Of a stretch of DNA of 64,000 nt, positions 11,733 through 25,113 are shown one piece after another. A program made the position numbers and the translations under genes. Location of the stretch: the NCBI RefSeq assembly GCF_964355755.1, contig NC_092674.1, forward strand, positions 28,694,001 to 28,758,000. Direction: 5' to 3'. The stretch's first letter is position 1. Each line of letters starts with the position of its first letter. The notes beneath the pieces were generated by a model. That model was not told where the DNA came from. It saw only the letters and a program-made list of their open reading frames with translations, and did no database searches. This DNA is from Antedon mediterranea. Taxonomy: Eukaryota > Echinodermata > Crinoidea > Comatulida > Antedonidae.

Positions 11733-11779
11733 ATGGCTGAAATAATGGAGTTTATCAACAAAAATATAAAGGAAACAAC
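11733..11779 (+). CDS. Possible first coding exon of an unidentified gene
   Basis: The ATG at 11733 opens 15 codons (MAEIMEFINKNIKET) plus two bases, ended by a textbook donor (AC|GTAAGTATAG). An NRF1-like site lies upstream. I could not find the continuation in the next 2 kb on the plus strand, where the next gene lies on the opposite strand. The product is not recognised. It may be a real gene with long introns or a non-coding transcript. Confidence 0.35.
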
Positions 11780-11782
11780 GTA

Positions 11783-13512
11783 AGTATAGGCCTAAATGCT
11801 TAAAAACAGCCTAGGCCTGGTGTGTTACAACTTCGACCACCAAAAGAGGCGTTTCTCGCGCGGCTAAGTCAACAATGGTAGGTAGGCCTTGTATTGCAAA
11901 GGGAAGCTACTCTAGCCTAGTCGAACTCAGCCTACGCGTCCCCACACAGAAGCTAGATTTTTAATTAGTACCGATAACCGGTGCCTGGCTGAGTTAAAAT
12001 TAGAAATATGTAATCGCAGTAGGTGGTCAATGGATCGTTTGCAATTTTATCGTCCGTTCGTTCAAGCCATGACGTCATCGTTATGTCAAGTCTTGAATAA
12101 ATTCATCCAAAAACGAACTTTATTGACAGAAAGAACAACCAACCAATTTCCATAGAGGTGACAGTGCTATAGTATATTTAAATTTCAAATATTAATATTA
12201 CAGTTAAAATTGTTGAAATTATTTAAATTGGGAACTTTTCCTAACATTAATGCCAAATTAAAATATCACCTATTTCTATATTTATTTTGCTCAATGGTAA
12301 AGTGAAAGCGCCCTGTTGCATTTTGAGGACATAATTTATTTGTTAACAGAGCGCCCTCAATTTATCATAAGTTTTTTTTTTATTTAAAAGCCTGATACAA
12401 ATTTACCTTATACAAATATACTTTCTTTCTACGTGTAATGTTGTTTACATGCAACCTCGCTGTATTATACATGTCACAAGCAAGTTACTAATATATGTTC
12501 AAGGTCGAGAGTAATTTAAACTAAAGAGCGCTTTGAAATTTATCATGGACTTTATTCTTGCTCTTGTTTGGAAATAATTCAAGAATTAACATCGAAACGG
12601 ATTGTGCCTTACGTATTAATACGCCATGACAAATGTAGGTTATAATAGCTTTTGTGTATCTATAAGCTATTATTCCATGTTACATAGTTTAAATAGTTTT
12701 AGTTATAAAGCCGATTTTCAGTTACCATGGTTGTGGCAGTAAAATGATTACCATTTACTATTTTTTGAATCCTCCATTAAGAAGTGGGGTTGACGGCATC
12801 GCACATGCAGCGTGGTGTATTTTAGCCGGGTTAAGTCTGCCACTACTTCGTCACATCAGTCCCTTGAAATACGAATGGTTTTACAACAAAGTTTTCACCA
12901 CCTCCTATTAACGACAAAATAGAAGGTGATATCGTGGAGATATTCCAGTGGAGGAGTGAGTGCAGGTTTTGTCTATTTGTGATTGCCGAATGATGAATAC
13001 TATTATTATCTAATATATTATTATGTTTTTATATGTTATATTATAACATTATCCCAGATTGTTTAACCCATGTTTAATATATTCAACAAACTGTCATGGC
13101 ATAGTAGTACGAAAGGCAACAACTAAAACCTAGCTAGCACACAATATTTATTATTTTAACTAAATGAACATTCTCCATAATTTTTGGTATCTTTAAAACG
13201 TGTTTCTTGCATATTGTATGCATAGAAAGAAAATATTAAAGATAGACACAAAACATTCATTGCAGTTTAACTTTACGGTTCATATTAAAAATTTATATTA
13301 ATAAAATTTATGAATTTAAACATTACATTTATTTAGATTATGATTTCCAACCCATTACTGTAGTGTAAACTTGTTAATTGCACATTAAATGTCAATTGAT
13401 ATATATCAATAAATCTATTAATATATTAAGAGTTATAATATCATTTAAATATAGGGAGATATAGTGATATATAGGTATGTGTACCTAAATGAGTCCAGTA
13501 TTATAATCAACA
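11783..13512. other. No gene seen
   Basis: AT-rich sequence with TAGGCCT-type motifs near 11790-11890. It may be intron of the gene starting at 11733. No exon can be supported. Confidence 0.4.
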
Positions 13513-15819
13513 CTATTCTGTACCTTCGGGTTTACCCTCTTGGTATTCGGCAAATTGTGCTTTTAGTTCCTTCACTTCAGCCTCCAGATCTCTTACTTTC
13601 TTGTGAAGATCAACTTTGGCTTTCAGTTTGTTCCTCTCAGATTCCAACTCTTTAGCTCTCTTGTGTAAATCTGCTTCGATTTCGGCTTCTGTTGGCCCCG
13701 TCTTTTCTCCAGAAGCACTTGCTTCTTCTGAACCACCTGAAATGACCACAAATTAAAATTAATATCAGCAGCAATGTTGTATTTTCCCCTTATTACTTCC
13801 TTCAAGAAAATGGAAAAGGCTGAAAATTACTCTGCAAACAGTAATATGTGAGCATTATGAGACCCTTATTTTGTCAAATTTAAGTTCAAACTGGTACACT
13901 TATAACATTTTACAAAAACCAGATGTTTTGAAACATATAGTTCTATCACAAAAGAACTAGAGACGAATTTGTGTTATGTTAATGGCTCGTTTAAAAGTGG
14001 AAATTGTATTTTTGTTAATTTTTTATTCAAGTTTGCTTCAAAACACACTCTTACTGTTTGATTTTGCAGCAGCACCCTTTCCTTTTGAAAATGGCCATTT
14101 TCTACGACTCCGTTTATTTGCAGATTTTGCGTCCGCTGATCCTTCTTCTTCTTTCTTTTCTTCTCCACCTTCTTCTCCTTCAGTAGATGTTGGTGTTTCC
14201 TCCTTTTTGGCCTCCTCTTTAGCTCTGAAATTAGATTATGAGTTGTGTTATTATAGAACCGTGTATAAACCTGTAGAAAATGTGTGGATTACAACGTGTC
14301 CTTGCTAATTTCAACTTTCCCAACATATTTTTAATGTCATAAAAAAATATTATCCATTTCACAACGTTCGCACTTTAACAATTTTGTTGGACAGCTATTG
14401 AACCAACGTGTATTATATTTAAAAAGCACCATTAGTCTAGTTCAATTCTGCACGTAGGCTTCGTTCATGGAGGAAATATTTATCCATGCTTCATCCAACT
14501 TGGCATTCATTTGCTATGTTTTGATATGTGTCTGTGTCATACAAGTGTGAAGGATGGGTGGGTGTGGTAGAAGAGGTTCAGTGGTTGCAAGCGTTATTTG
14601 GACAACGTCTCATTAATATGAGTACAGTTTTAAATCGAACAGTGTGTCTATACATAACAAGTTGTACAAGATGGCTACTGCTAAAAGAGATTAAGCTAAA
14701 TTATAATATACATTAGGTGATCGTGTTATGAAAGGTGTTCTTATCATTTTTTATCTATTGAACGAACAGAGGAAAGTGAGTTCAGAATAGTTTACATATT
14801 TCACAATTAAGTAATATAATCACTGTACAAATATTAACAATATCATTATTAATCCATGAAGATTTGTGGTCTAAAATTCTTACACAAATTCATTTATACC
14901 ATTTATATTAGTAATATTCATTGAGTTACAGTTTGAAAGAAATCAAAATACTGAGCATAAAGCTAAGCTCTCTATAACAAAGGAAATTGTTTTACTAAAA
15001 TTCTTATGAAATGAATTGAATAATATCCTGAAAAAACACATACACATTTGACTTCCATGGCCATTGTGTAAATGTTTATAAGACTGATTTCTATCACCTG
15101 TTTGGCACATACCCAGCACGGGTTCCTGTATACTCAGATACAGCAAAATAGTAGGCTACACATGTTCTAGATATTGCCGTTTTAATGTGAAGACCTTTTC
15201 ATGGTAGGTAACCAAGAATATAGGATCTGTCTACATAGTTTGACACAAAAGTGTGATGTGCCCAAATATGGTAGTGATATACCCAAATAGGGTAGTGATA
15301 TGACATCATTATGTCCATATATGGGCACATCACATCTTGTTGTCACATAAAGTTTGATAGTTTAGACAGATTTTTAGCAACAGTTGAGCAGGACGCACAT
15401 CTGCGCATACTCATGATACTGTTTTATTTCCAGTACTCGATTACCATAATTCACGTGACGTCTCAATTGGCGTTTTCATATAAACTGCATTATTCGGACA
15501 CGGCAGATTTTTCCAAATTACCAAAATGCACATAGTTGGTTCTGATGTTGTTTGTTTGTTTTTGTCTTGTTGCCACAGCCGGTGGCGCGTTGTGTTTTTG
15601 GAAATGAAATAATAAGAAAAAAAAGAAAAAAAGGTGTTCTGTTGCTTTGTTACATGGAGGAATTTCCTTCGTGGTTGCATAGTGTTCCTAGCCCCCACTT
15701 ATTGAAACATTGCCTGATATAACCACTTGAAGCACTTACGGAGTGTCTGTAGTTTCTGTTTTGCTTTCTGTTTTGATTTCTTCGGTCGTTGTTGCTGCTG
15801 TAGCTTCTTCCTTAGTCAT
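13513..15819 (-). CDS. Small Lys/Glu-rich coiled-coil protein, three coding exons
   Basis: Exons (minus strand) are 15819-15740, 14224-14055 and 13736-13513, which join in frame to 157 aa. Donors are GTAAGTGC and GTAAGAGT; acceptors are TTTCAG in both cases. Residues 1-26 are Thr/Glu-rich, 27-60 alternate runs of Lys and Glu, and 61-85 are basic (KRSRKWPFSKGKG), possibly a nuclear or membrane-binding patch. The last ~60 residues have regular leucine spacing (LHKRAKELES...VRDLEAEVKEL), a strong coiled coil. The middle exon would also read through its donor to a TGA after only four more codons, giving a short isoform without the coiled coil. I do not recognise the family; the consistent frame, low complexity and splice signals make the gene credible. 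Confidence 0.65.
15224..15375. mobile_element. CTGTCTACACTATCAAAC MITE (family A), diverged copy
   Basis: Family A elements are 100-175 bp with ends AAGCTCTGTCTACACTATC / GATAGTGTAGACAGAGCTT and an interior of GTGATGTGCCCATATATGG, GATGTCATATCACTACC and TTTGGGCACATCACA. All are non-coding. This copy lies in the first intron of the small coiled-coil gene and has decayed ends (GATCTGTCTACATAGTTTGA). Confidence 0.75.
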
Positions 15820-15840
15820 TTTGATTGTTTGTTAGACACA

Positions 15841-16572
15841 GCAACTGGAAAGAAATATTTAAAAATGATTATGACAATAACATTAAAAGAAATAATGATG
15901 GTAAAAATCACGTTGTAAGCATGCAATTTGTATCCATTATTTATTGTTGATGCACATGGACCAGTGTATGATGCAGGACATTGCTGAAGTTTTAATAATC
16001 TGATCACATGACCATAAATGTAGAAATAGTCAACGAAACCAAAGTGAGCTTAAGTATTATAAAATGAGAAGTTGAAGTGCATAGAGAACTTCCGAATACT
16101 TCCAAACTTGTATCAGAATCGCAACAAAATATATTGAATTTCAATTATAGGTCCCAGGCAAGTGTAATGTTCTTTTTTTAGATCAGCTCAATCACAAAGT
16201 AAACCCTAGATCAGGTCTATAGCTCCACAGTCGCTGAGTGAATCTCGTCTACAGTTGATAGAATCAAAATCTTAGTAGGACAAGGTCGTATTCACGAATA
16301 CTGATACAAAAAAATAATGGAATTGAATTAATACAAGACAACTGTATTGAATAATAAGAGGCGACCTAGACAAGTCAATATTCACAAAGTCAGCTAAAAA
16401 TAACTGTAAACATTCTAAATACTAAAATCTCTTCTTTCGCATGTTCACTTTATAGTGTACAAATCCAGAAAGTAAAGAAATGGAAAATACTACAAAGTCT
16501 CTTTTTCGCAGACCACTTTTTTGGCTAATTTACAAATCAAGAAACTATAAAAACAAGGCCATATACATGGCT
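15841..16572. other. No gene seen
   Basis: Upstream of the small coiled-coil gene and probably its promoter and 5' UTR. No distinct element is recognised. Confidence 0.35.
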
Positions 16573-16666
16573 ACAGTCGCGTGCTCAAGTTAGTGTTTAC
16601 CGACCAAACGAACGACCAAACAACCGACATATTGAGCTGTAGAGTCACATTGCACGCACGCGACTA
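16573..16666. mobile_element. Short MITE with CAGTCGCGTGC ends
   Basis: ACAGTCGCGTGCTC at the left is mirrored by GCACGCGACT at the right, 94 bp overall. The interior (ACCGACCAAACGAACGACCA) is non-coding. Only one copy is in the window, so the family assignment rests on the inverted ends. Confidence 0.5.
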
Positions 16667-19144
16667 AAAATGAGGAATACTAGTACTACTTTTTGAAGAA
16701 TTTATAAATCAGGATATGCTTTTTTATTGCATGTACAGATAATTCTACACCCTACATTATTTTGCTATTCAGAACGTCGAACCAAGGAATCATTCCTACG
16801 TGATCGAACTGTATGTGCATCTAAGCGTTTATTGGAAAGGAACAACGTGAATTATTCTCTCTCCTTTGATTTGTTTGTTGTCGCGAGATGATGTTTATAT
16901 AGTGGTACCTGCTGGCCTTTACTCCCCTGACATATCTTTTATTAAAGCAAAGAGAAAAACAACCGAGTTGTTATCGAATTAGCTTGTTTTTAAAAACGTG
17001 TGTCCATCTGCGATATGATCTTTGTTTCACGTTGGCAGATATGTCCTCGCGGAAGTCAGAGATATTATGTGAATCGCAGGAAAAAGGAAGTCGAATTAAG
17101 TGTGCTAATTTATTTCTTCCTTGAGAAAGAAAAAAAATGATGTAACTAGTAATAAACAAGAGTATAGTGAGGTTTCAAATATTACACTTCAGTGTCTTAT
17201 TTCCGTTGAAAGGCTTTCACTTATTTTCAATAACAAAGTATTCCTATCACATCCTGAAAAGAAAAAAAAAGCCTCACATCTTTTCAATAATATCTAACGT
17301 AGATTACCAGAGTTTGTAGATTATTTGTGCTTTATTTACCGTGTTTTTGTTGACCCAATTAATATTTGTGTATTTTCTAATAAGTTCGTTAAGTTTAACG
17401 TGACAACAAGGTCGTCATTCCAGCTTTTATATATTTCGAATAAAATGTGTGCAGGTCTGTATATTAGCGTGTAGATACCGTTATGCATATTTTGAGCTGA
17501 TCAAAGATTTACGTATCATTAGTCGCTGCATATTGTTACAGTATAATATGTTTGATCCAGTAGCTGGTGAGGTATTCACCATTCACACTAGGCTAAGGGC
17601 ATGGAGTTATGAAATTAAACTAATTCTATAACTCCATGGCTAAGGGTATATATCATTCAAAATTAAGAATTCTAAAAAATGAATAATCACTTAAGTGAAA
17701 TATCTCACTTAATGACGTGTTTGGTTGAGACTGGTCCTAAACCTAACATTCGTAATTGGTAATACTAATTTTCTTTACGCGTTCATCATAAGCTGAATGA
17801 CCACTTTGGTACCCGTCTTGCGTTCAACCCAAGTGTTTCCGACGATGTCTTCCAAGCATCGCGCATAACAAGTTACTGTGATAATTTAATTACGTAAGCA
17901 CTAAAGTTTTTTCAAACCCGCAGAAGTACAAATTGCGGTCATTGAATAGATGCTGCTGCATAGGGAATTTAAACAGATATCCGTTTCCATCTTCCAAATT
18001 AAGTATAAATATGGATCGAAGAATACACAAGAAGGTCTCATGGGAAATCCCAACCTTGGAAGAGCACTAAAGACAATGCTTTGAATCGAGTGCAATGTCA
18101 CAAATAAACGCCTTAAATTATATTTGGTAAAGTTTAAAGGAAAAATTCAATTCTTTTCATTCCATACGACATTTCATCCCGTAACTAAAGACATTTCGTT
18201 AACCAATTTGTGGATGTTAAAAAACACGATAAACGCAGATTATGCGGTGTTTATTCAGTATCACCTTAAATCTGTCGGACGTAACTTAAAAAGTGAGGTT
18301 GTACGAAGTGATGTTACGCCAAACGTAGGCCTATATTGAGCAAATATATGCTAACAGTTTCTGAATGGACAAGACAGTATAATGCAATCAAGTAATCCTA
18401 AAGATAATTATAAACAGTTAGGCTAAATCTGTTTTTAAAAAAATGGAAAAAAAGTGTCCGTAACCCGTCAAACGCAATAGATAAATGCTATTGATTGAAA
18501 AAGAATTGTAGAAAATTAAAATTCCTCTCACCTAAAGAAAAATTATAAAATTCTGCGGAGCTCCTTTGAAAGTCCGTCTGTAAGGTCAATCCAAAAAGAA
18601 TGAAGGCTTCACTTACACAATATACAACTCCTTTGAGTTGAGAATAACTTTCACGTTGAAGATTTTATACTCACAACCTAAACCACACCCAAAGGAAATA
18701 GCTTTAAGATATAAAGCGACTCGTGATTGGCTGCCTGATCATGAGTCACAGACCGGGTTATCAATGTCTGTTAAAACTTTATTTGCTAGTGAAATAAAGA
18801 ATAATTTGAAGTTCTCGGGTCATCATGTTTTTTAGAAACTAAAAATAGGTTTTTAACATGTGTCATTGAAAAGGTCAGTTGAAAGTTATGATATCACAAT
18901 TAAATAAAGATGTTTTGACGGCACAATTAACATTATTATGGAAGTAATTAGAATATTTCTGTTCATAATCATAATATTATTATTCATAATTAATCTGACC
19001 TTTCTCTGACACTGATATTTGTTTTATATCTCATGATTGCAAATACTAAAACTGTTAACTTAAATGTCTTAGTTACATGTTCATATATTGATACAGTAGT
19101 TGATATGTTGATCATCCCTTCAAATCATTTCGTATGTGCATGTA
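16667..19144. other. Repeat-poor, gene-free interval
   Basis: Several short open frames exist but none shows splice context or family resemblance. A small inverted pair (GGCATGGAGTTATG / CATAACTCCATGG) near 17600-17640 is the only structure noticed. Confidence 0.35.
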
Positions 19145-19458
19145 GAGGTCTTGCGGAAATACTCAACGTAACAGAAATAACATTGTTTGTACGCGCGCGT
19201 AAAGGTTTCTGAACGCAATTTAAAGTAGGTCTTGCGGAAATACTCAACGTAACAGAAATAACATTGTTTGTACGCGCGCGTAAAGGTTTCTGAACGCAAT
19301 TTGAAGTAGGTCGATCTTGCGGAAATACTCAACGTAACAGAAATAAAATTGTTTGTACGCGCGTGTAAAGGTTTCTGGACGCAAGTTGAAGAAGGTCTTG
19401 CGGAAATCTCAACGTAACAAAATTAACATTGTTTGTACGCGCGTAAACGCAATTTTGA
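19145..19458. repeat. Tandem repeat, period 81-85 bp, about 3.7 copies
   Basis: Units begin at CTTGCGGAAATACTCAACGT (19150, 19231, 19316, 19397) and carry AACATTGTTTGTACGCGCGC and AAAGGTTTCTGAACGCA. The first two copies are almost identical, and the later ones carry small indels and substitutions. An open frame crosses two copies on the minus strand only because the unit has no stop in that frame. Confidence 0.9.
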
Positions 19459-20070
19459 AGAAGAAAATAAGAACTTTGTCAAATCGAATAAATACTTTTG
19501 ACTGACAGTATTTAGAAATTAAATTCGACAACACGATTTGAAATATATTCGCGTTAATAATTTTGTAGGTCTATATTTGCAAAATATTTAAATGCTCGAT
19601 TCCTTTGTCATGTGAATAAGACCAAGGCTATGCCTAGTAGAGGAAATGTATATATAGGCCTAGATAGTTTGTCACATATCAAATCTTATCGATTTTGGAC
19701 ACAATACATCACAAGACAACCATTCAATATAATTAATCACATGATGAAAATACATAAATATAATGTTGTTTGGGATTTCAACGTCGTGCCAAATTGTTCA
19801 GTATAAGAAAAAGTTCAAATATCTGTGGCTAATGACGTACCGGTAGTTTTTGTAGTGGGCGTTAACAATTGTTTTCCTGTTGTCCGAAGCCGCATTCGAT
19901 ATTAAATCATTAAATTAAGTAAAGATTTACACTTTAATTATTAGACCTACACTTAAGTAGGCCGGGGTGGTATAAACTTCGTGGCATTTTACACTCTCAC
20001 TCTACCCTGATCAGAATCATATTCCTGTATGCAATATTATGCACATTATGCATATTTGCTGTTTGACTGT
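19459..20070. other. No gene seen
   Basis: AT-rich sequence with isolated TAGGCCTA motifs (for example near 19659). Confidence 0.35.
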
Positions 20071-20222
20071 TAAGCTCTGTCTACACTATCAAACTAGTTT
20101 GACAAAGAAAGTGTGATGTGCCTAAATATGGTAGTGATATGCCCAAATATGGTAGTGATAGTCCATATATGAGCACATCACATTTTCTTGTCACATGAAT
20201 GATGATAGTGTAGATAGAGCTT
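20071..20222. mobile_element. Family A MITE
   Basis: Left end TAAGCTCTGTCTACACTATC and right end GATAGTGTAGATAGAGCTTT are well preserved. The interior is in reverse orientation relative to the copy at 40210. Confidence 0.85.
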
Positions 20223-21436
20223 TCATTTCCTGTTTCATTTGGCGGAATGGCTAGTAATATTAGTACAAACAACAGAATTGTGTTTGTTTACTTTAGTACT
20301 GTTTATTGTATATCTACTATACAGAGGATATAGTAAATGAATAAAATATCATGCATAGTAGTGGATTAAATTAGATTAAATTAAATTAAATTAAATATTT
20401 TTGACGCCCTAACTACAGTACAAACATTGATAAAGCCTAACTGATCAACCTCTTTGTTCTGTTCTCCACGTCAATATCCTATTGTATAATATAATTCATT
20501 TTTTCAGTATTTTTGCAGAAAAATGTGAATTTTGTTATAGAATCCTTGCGTAGGCTTAACCTAAACATGTCACAGCAACAGCTAATTTAATTAGGAAATC
20601 GTGGCAATCCATTAACTTCCGTTGTATTTGAATGAATTTAAGTGTTTTGACAAGAAGCCAGCGCGGTCTGTTCGAACAAAATACCGGCAAATGTTATGAT
20701 TAAAAAAAAGAAAATTATGCTATTAAGTTTTATTGATATTATTGACTTTAATGACTGAAAGCTGCTGCTGTGGGTATTGCTATTGCTTTAGTTTTTACTA
20801 GCGTTTGTAGCCATATTGTAACTAAACCAAGATTTAAACAGATAGGCCTATAGGCACGGTAAAGAGGCCCATCTCGAAGTCCCTCTCTGTGGCAAAAGTA
20901 ACAGTGATATGTGTTATAATACTTAATATATTAACGTACCATCACTATGATTTTACAATTTTAACCATAATTCTAAGATTTAACCTAACCAAAAATAATT
21001 TTGTGGCTGGAAACGTTTAAGTCGATCGCGTGGTTTAAGGGCATATCAATTGGATGTTCCGCCAACTTCTACTCTCCTCTCCCCCGCATGACCCTGGTTC
21101 AAATTACACACAAATGACGTCATGGTTACATCGGTAATTATAGGTCCTCCGGTCCAAGTTTTTTTTTTAGATAATTCGATAATTAGCCTATAATATTTAA
21201 GTAACCAACATTGACTGTAAAATTATTTCTGCTCTCTTAACTAGTAGTTAGTCATCAGTTAGTTTGAGCCTGCCTAATTATTATTCAAAATAAAGGAATG
21301 GTATAAACATGCTACACATGAGAGATGACACTTCATATATCTTAAATATGCCCATTTCATGCTTCGTTATTTGATTGCCATAGTAAGTTGTTTTTCAAAT
21401 GTCTTACAGCGCGAACTTCGGTGCTAGATACTACCC
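20223..21436. other. No gene seen
   Basis: AT-rich. A short (AATTA)n run lies near 20365-20395. No coding exon is supported. Confidence 0.35.
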
Positions 21437-21637
21437 GTGGTTCCCAACTAGAACGCAACGCAGCGACTAATTGACGCAAAGTGCTGTATTGCGTAATCAC
21501 AAGTGGGGACCGACGATGCAATAGTGCTGCAAACATCGTAGGTTTGATTTCACGCAGGCGGGGGCAAACACAATTGGAAGTGCATTTCCTTGCGTATTTT
21601 GCGTTACGTTGCGTCGCTAGTGGGAACCATGCTTTAG
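21437..21637. mobile_element. GACGCAACGC-type MITE, long subfamily
   Basis: Ends GGTTCCCAACTAGAACGCAA and TTGCGTCGCTAGTGGGAACC. The interior (GTGCTGTATTGCGTAATCAC, ACGCAGGCGGGGGCAAAC) differs from the short subfamily but is shared with the copy at 30866-31074. Confidence 0.8.
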
Positions 21638-22317
21638 TTAAAAAGTTAACGTCCAGTAAAATCCAATAACAAGACGGAGATATGAGATAACCGACCGAGA
21701 TCATCCTCACAAACCACCAAAAGGAGTCGCCTAAGCTTAAATAAATAGGCCTGTTCACACGACCGCGTTCCGCACAGTATACGTGTGTGATCGAAAAATG
21801 TAAAATAGCCCGGAGTTTTCACTTTCCACCGGACAGAATCCGGGCACAGTGTAAACATACCTTTAACGATGGCAAATTGGATAATTACAATAGGCCTATA
21901 ATACATGGGAAATATTACCATTAGGATCGTTCAAATACTGTTGGCACGAAGGGTAACCGGCTTTAGGGCCAAACGGTTGAGTCAATCTTTTTCCGGCGTT
22001 TCTGCTTACTCATAGCAAAGCCATAGTTTTGCTATGATTTTAAATTATTTGAATCCATGGTGTACAATTTAAAATGCGGTTTTTCTCGGACATTGCATTT
22101 GATTCTCTAACGATGATGGAAATTAGATCGATAAATTAAAATACTATATACATTATGTGTAAAGGGCCTTCACACTATAAACTTCATATTCTTTTTGTCT
22201 GAGTGTAAAGCAATGTTTTCGTGGAGAATTTATGGAGCTATAAATTAGATTTAATTTATAGGTACATGCTTTAACTACAGATACGTTACGTTTTGGTGGA
22301 GACTAGCGTTCACGAAT
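21638..22317. other. No gene seen
   Basis: Non-coding sequence between two MITEs. No structure is recognised. Confidence 0.35.
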
Positions 22318-22473
22318 GTTTGGTTTCCACTAGGACGCAACGCAAGGACGCAACGCAACGCAAGCGTGTTGACAAATGACAAGCGACAGTTCGAATAACC
22401 CATCGCTTGTGATTGGTCAACTCACTTACGTTGCGTTTACGTCCTTGTGTTGCGTCCCTAGTACAAACCAAAC
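22318..22473. mobile_element. GACGCAACGC-type MITE
   Basis: GTTTGGTTTCCACTAGGACG and CGTCCCTAGTACAAACCAAAC are inverted ends. The interior pair is ACAAGCGACAG / CATCGCTTGT. Confidence 0.8.
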
Positions 22474-23634
22474 ATTTTAGATGTGTACGTTTTGTAAAAA
22501 ACGAGGCATTTGGCAGGAATTACCGGGGTTCAATAGATAGAAATCACGACAGACAGTCATACATTATTTTCAAACTAAATTGGAAAATCCTGTAAACGTT
22601 TAAAGATATAACTTAATAAGACCCTGGATATTTTGACTCATTTTGTTCATTTGGGATATTTGTATTATCCAAAAGTTTGGTTCTGTTTCTAAGATATGAT
22701 AACACTAATGGTAAATTATTCCTTTATTTTGTGATGTCGGTAGTGGTCGCTTCGACTTAACCGACGTCGAAGAGGAATCAAATGAGGATGGACACCACAG
22801 TGTCCCCCGATGCGCACCGTGAATTAACATGACGTTAGTAGTTCATTAATTGGTCCTATGACGTCACAAATCCCTAATGAGGAAAAAACAAACTTTTGCT
22901 GATTGAAAGGTCTTATTTAAAATGAATTGACATCGTTATAAATTCAGAAATTATCAAGTCAATGGAGAATGAAACAACGCAACATTGCATATTATGCATC
23001 GTATGTGATTGTAAGATGTTATGCACAATGAAATATATAAGCGAATCCTTTTTCTTGTAGTCTAAATTATCGGAAATTTAATTTATACTTAAGTGGGCAG
23101 TAAATAAGACAGCTGCCTACTATATTAAATTAGTATTTCAGTTTGATCCTCTTTTCTCTTCCACAAGTGTCATGGCTTTGATCATCAAATATCCACATCC
23201 GTCGTTCACCTATAAATAGAGTGACACTAACATACAACTCAGTATGCCTTTAGTGATTTAAATTTTTATTCATAAAAAAGTTCGAACTCCGCCGACTCCA
23301 ATCTCAGGTCTGCTCAAGTCTCCGATCGGTCGGCCTATATTTTTGTCGTAGGCATGCGATGAAGAAATCATGAATTATTCATTTAATATGAATGACGCGC
23401 GCGTACGCGTATGCCGGCGTTTGCCCGCGCGTAGATACCTCAACTTTGTCGTTTGTACGCCGACACATCGATTTAACTCAGCCTTTCCTGGCCAAATGAG
23501 AGGTTCTGATTGTTTTTTGTTGTAATTTATTTTAAGAACCTACGATAGGGGTTTTCACTACGAGTTTTTTTTCTATATAATAGGCCTAAAAGCTTTATTT
23601 ATATAGGTATTTATTTTTTAAACCTTCAGTTATT
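22474..23634. other. No gene seen; GC-alternating patch
   Basis: Otherwise unremarkable, except for a run of alternating CG/CA/TA steps at about 23393-23440 (GACGCGCGCGTACGCGTATG). Confidence 0.35.
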
Positions 23635-23753
23635 TAAGCTATGTCTACAATATCACATTTTATGTGACAACAAAATGTGTTGTGCCTACTACCATATTTG
23701 GGCACATCACACTTTTTTTGTCAAACTAGTTTGATAGTGTAGACAGAGCTTTA
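23635..23753. mobile_element. Family A MITE, shortened
   Basis: Left end TAAGCTATGTCTACAATATC and right end GATAGTGTAGACAGAGCTTT. The central part with the CATATATGGACATGATG motif is missing. Confidence 0.8.
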
Positions 23754-25113
23754 GAAGATTGCCCGATATATTATTATAAATTTACTAGAATTGCGTCATT
23801 TACATGACACAATACAAAGAACATTTCAACATACTCGTAGGCTACAGGAAGAATTAATAACGACGACGTTTAAAGGAAATCCCCAAAGTTCCGATTTAGT
23901 TATTTTGTTGTTGTGCAAGTGACAATAATAGGGCTAAACAAGATAAAAGACACAGCCTAACTCGGTTTTATCGCCGCAATGGTTGTAACACAAAGAAAGG
24001 AAAAAGGTCCTTGATATCATCATTCACTTGATGAGTTATTATTCTGGCCCCAGGAACTCTCGAGTGAGCCTTAATAGACAGACGGATGCATATCCTTCCA
24101 AACATAATAAGCCTTATAGAATAAACCACTTTACTTAAAGCAGTTACACTTGGTGTATAACAACATTGTTTTGTTCTTTTTCTCCTGTTTCGTTTTTTTT
24201 TAGGTCTAAACTATCAAATGGAAGAAACATCAGCCTTTGTGTGGAATTTCAACTTTCTCCAGTAACATAGGAATACTCGTTAATACAGAATTACATGTGT
24301 TGCCTGTATCATAGATCATAACCTAACCGGCCCTATTACCGAATAATGATACCGGGCAAATATTGTGGAAATGATGCAGCATTGTGAATCGGATACTCTT
24401 GAGCCCCTTAAACCTGTTATATATTCAATACACTCTCAGAATTTTATCCCACCTCTCCTACTCAGCACACATGACAGCGATATTTTTTAAATCTGGGAAA
24501 GGAAAACAGGGAGAAAAAACGTAACAAAAAATAGGGAAAATCAGGACGATCCCTTACTCACATCCTTTTCTAATAAATATTTGATTCAACGTTGCGTGTC
24601 ATGATAATTCAATTTAGCATCGTAGAGCTTACAACACGTGTGCGCCCTTTTTTGACATCGAAATATACTGAATAATAGTTTGTAGTTGGGGACAATGTGT
24701 ATGTCATACTTCTAGAAATGTCATTATTTGTCCTGTTAAAGTGACATTATAAACTGCGTGATTTTACAAATGGCAGGGACTAACCTATTTTTTTTCGTTT
24801 CAGAAATCGTCCCAGTGCGAGAAATTGAATTCATTGTACGCAATATTTGCGAATTAAAAGTTAAAAGTTTTACTAATCTAGTCATACCATACACCAATGT
24901 TTTTTCTTGATTATTGCTTCACTGTTGACGATATACAAACAAAGTATACTATTTATCATCTTTAAAGAATTTAATTTCATAACTATTGCTTCAAAAATTA
25001 TAAAAGGTATAATAATAGGTCCAATTTAGTAGGACTAAACATACATAACATACAGAACAATTCAGCTGACCCTAAAAACAATATACTGCAACTACTATGA
25101 CACGCCAATAGAG
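23754..25113. other. No gene seen
   Basis: AT-rich non-coding sequence. A fragment related to the 1331-2830 element end lies near 24085. Confidence 0.35.

Noticed and set aside
19120-19332. Protein with an internal repeat
   Set aside because: Generated by the 81-bp tandem array; no splice or start context.
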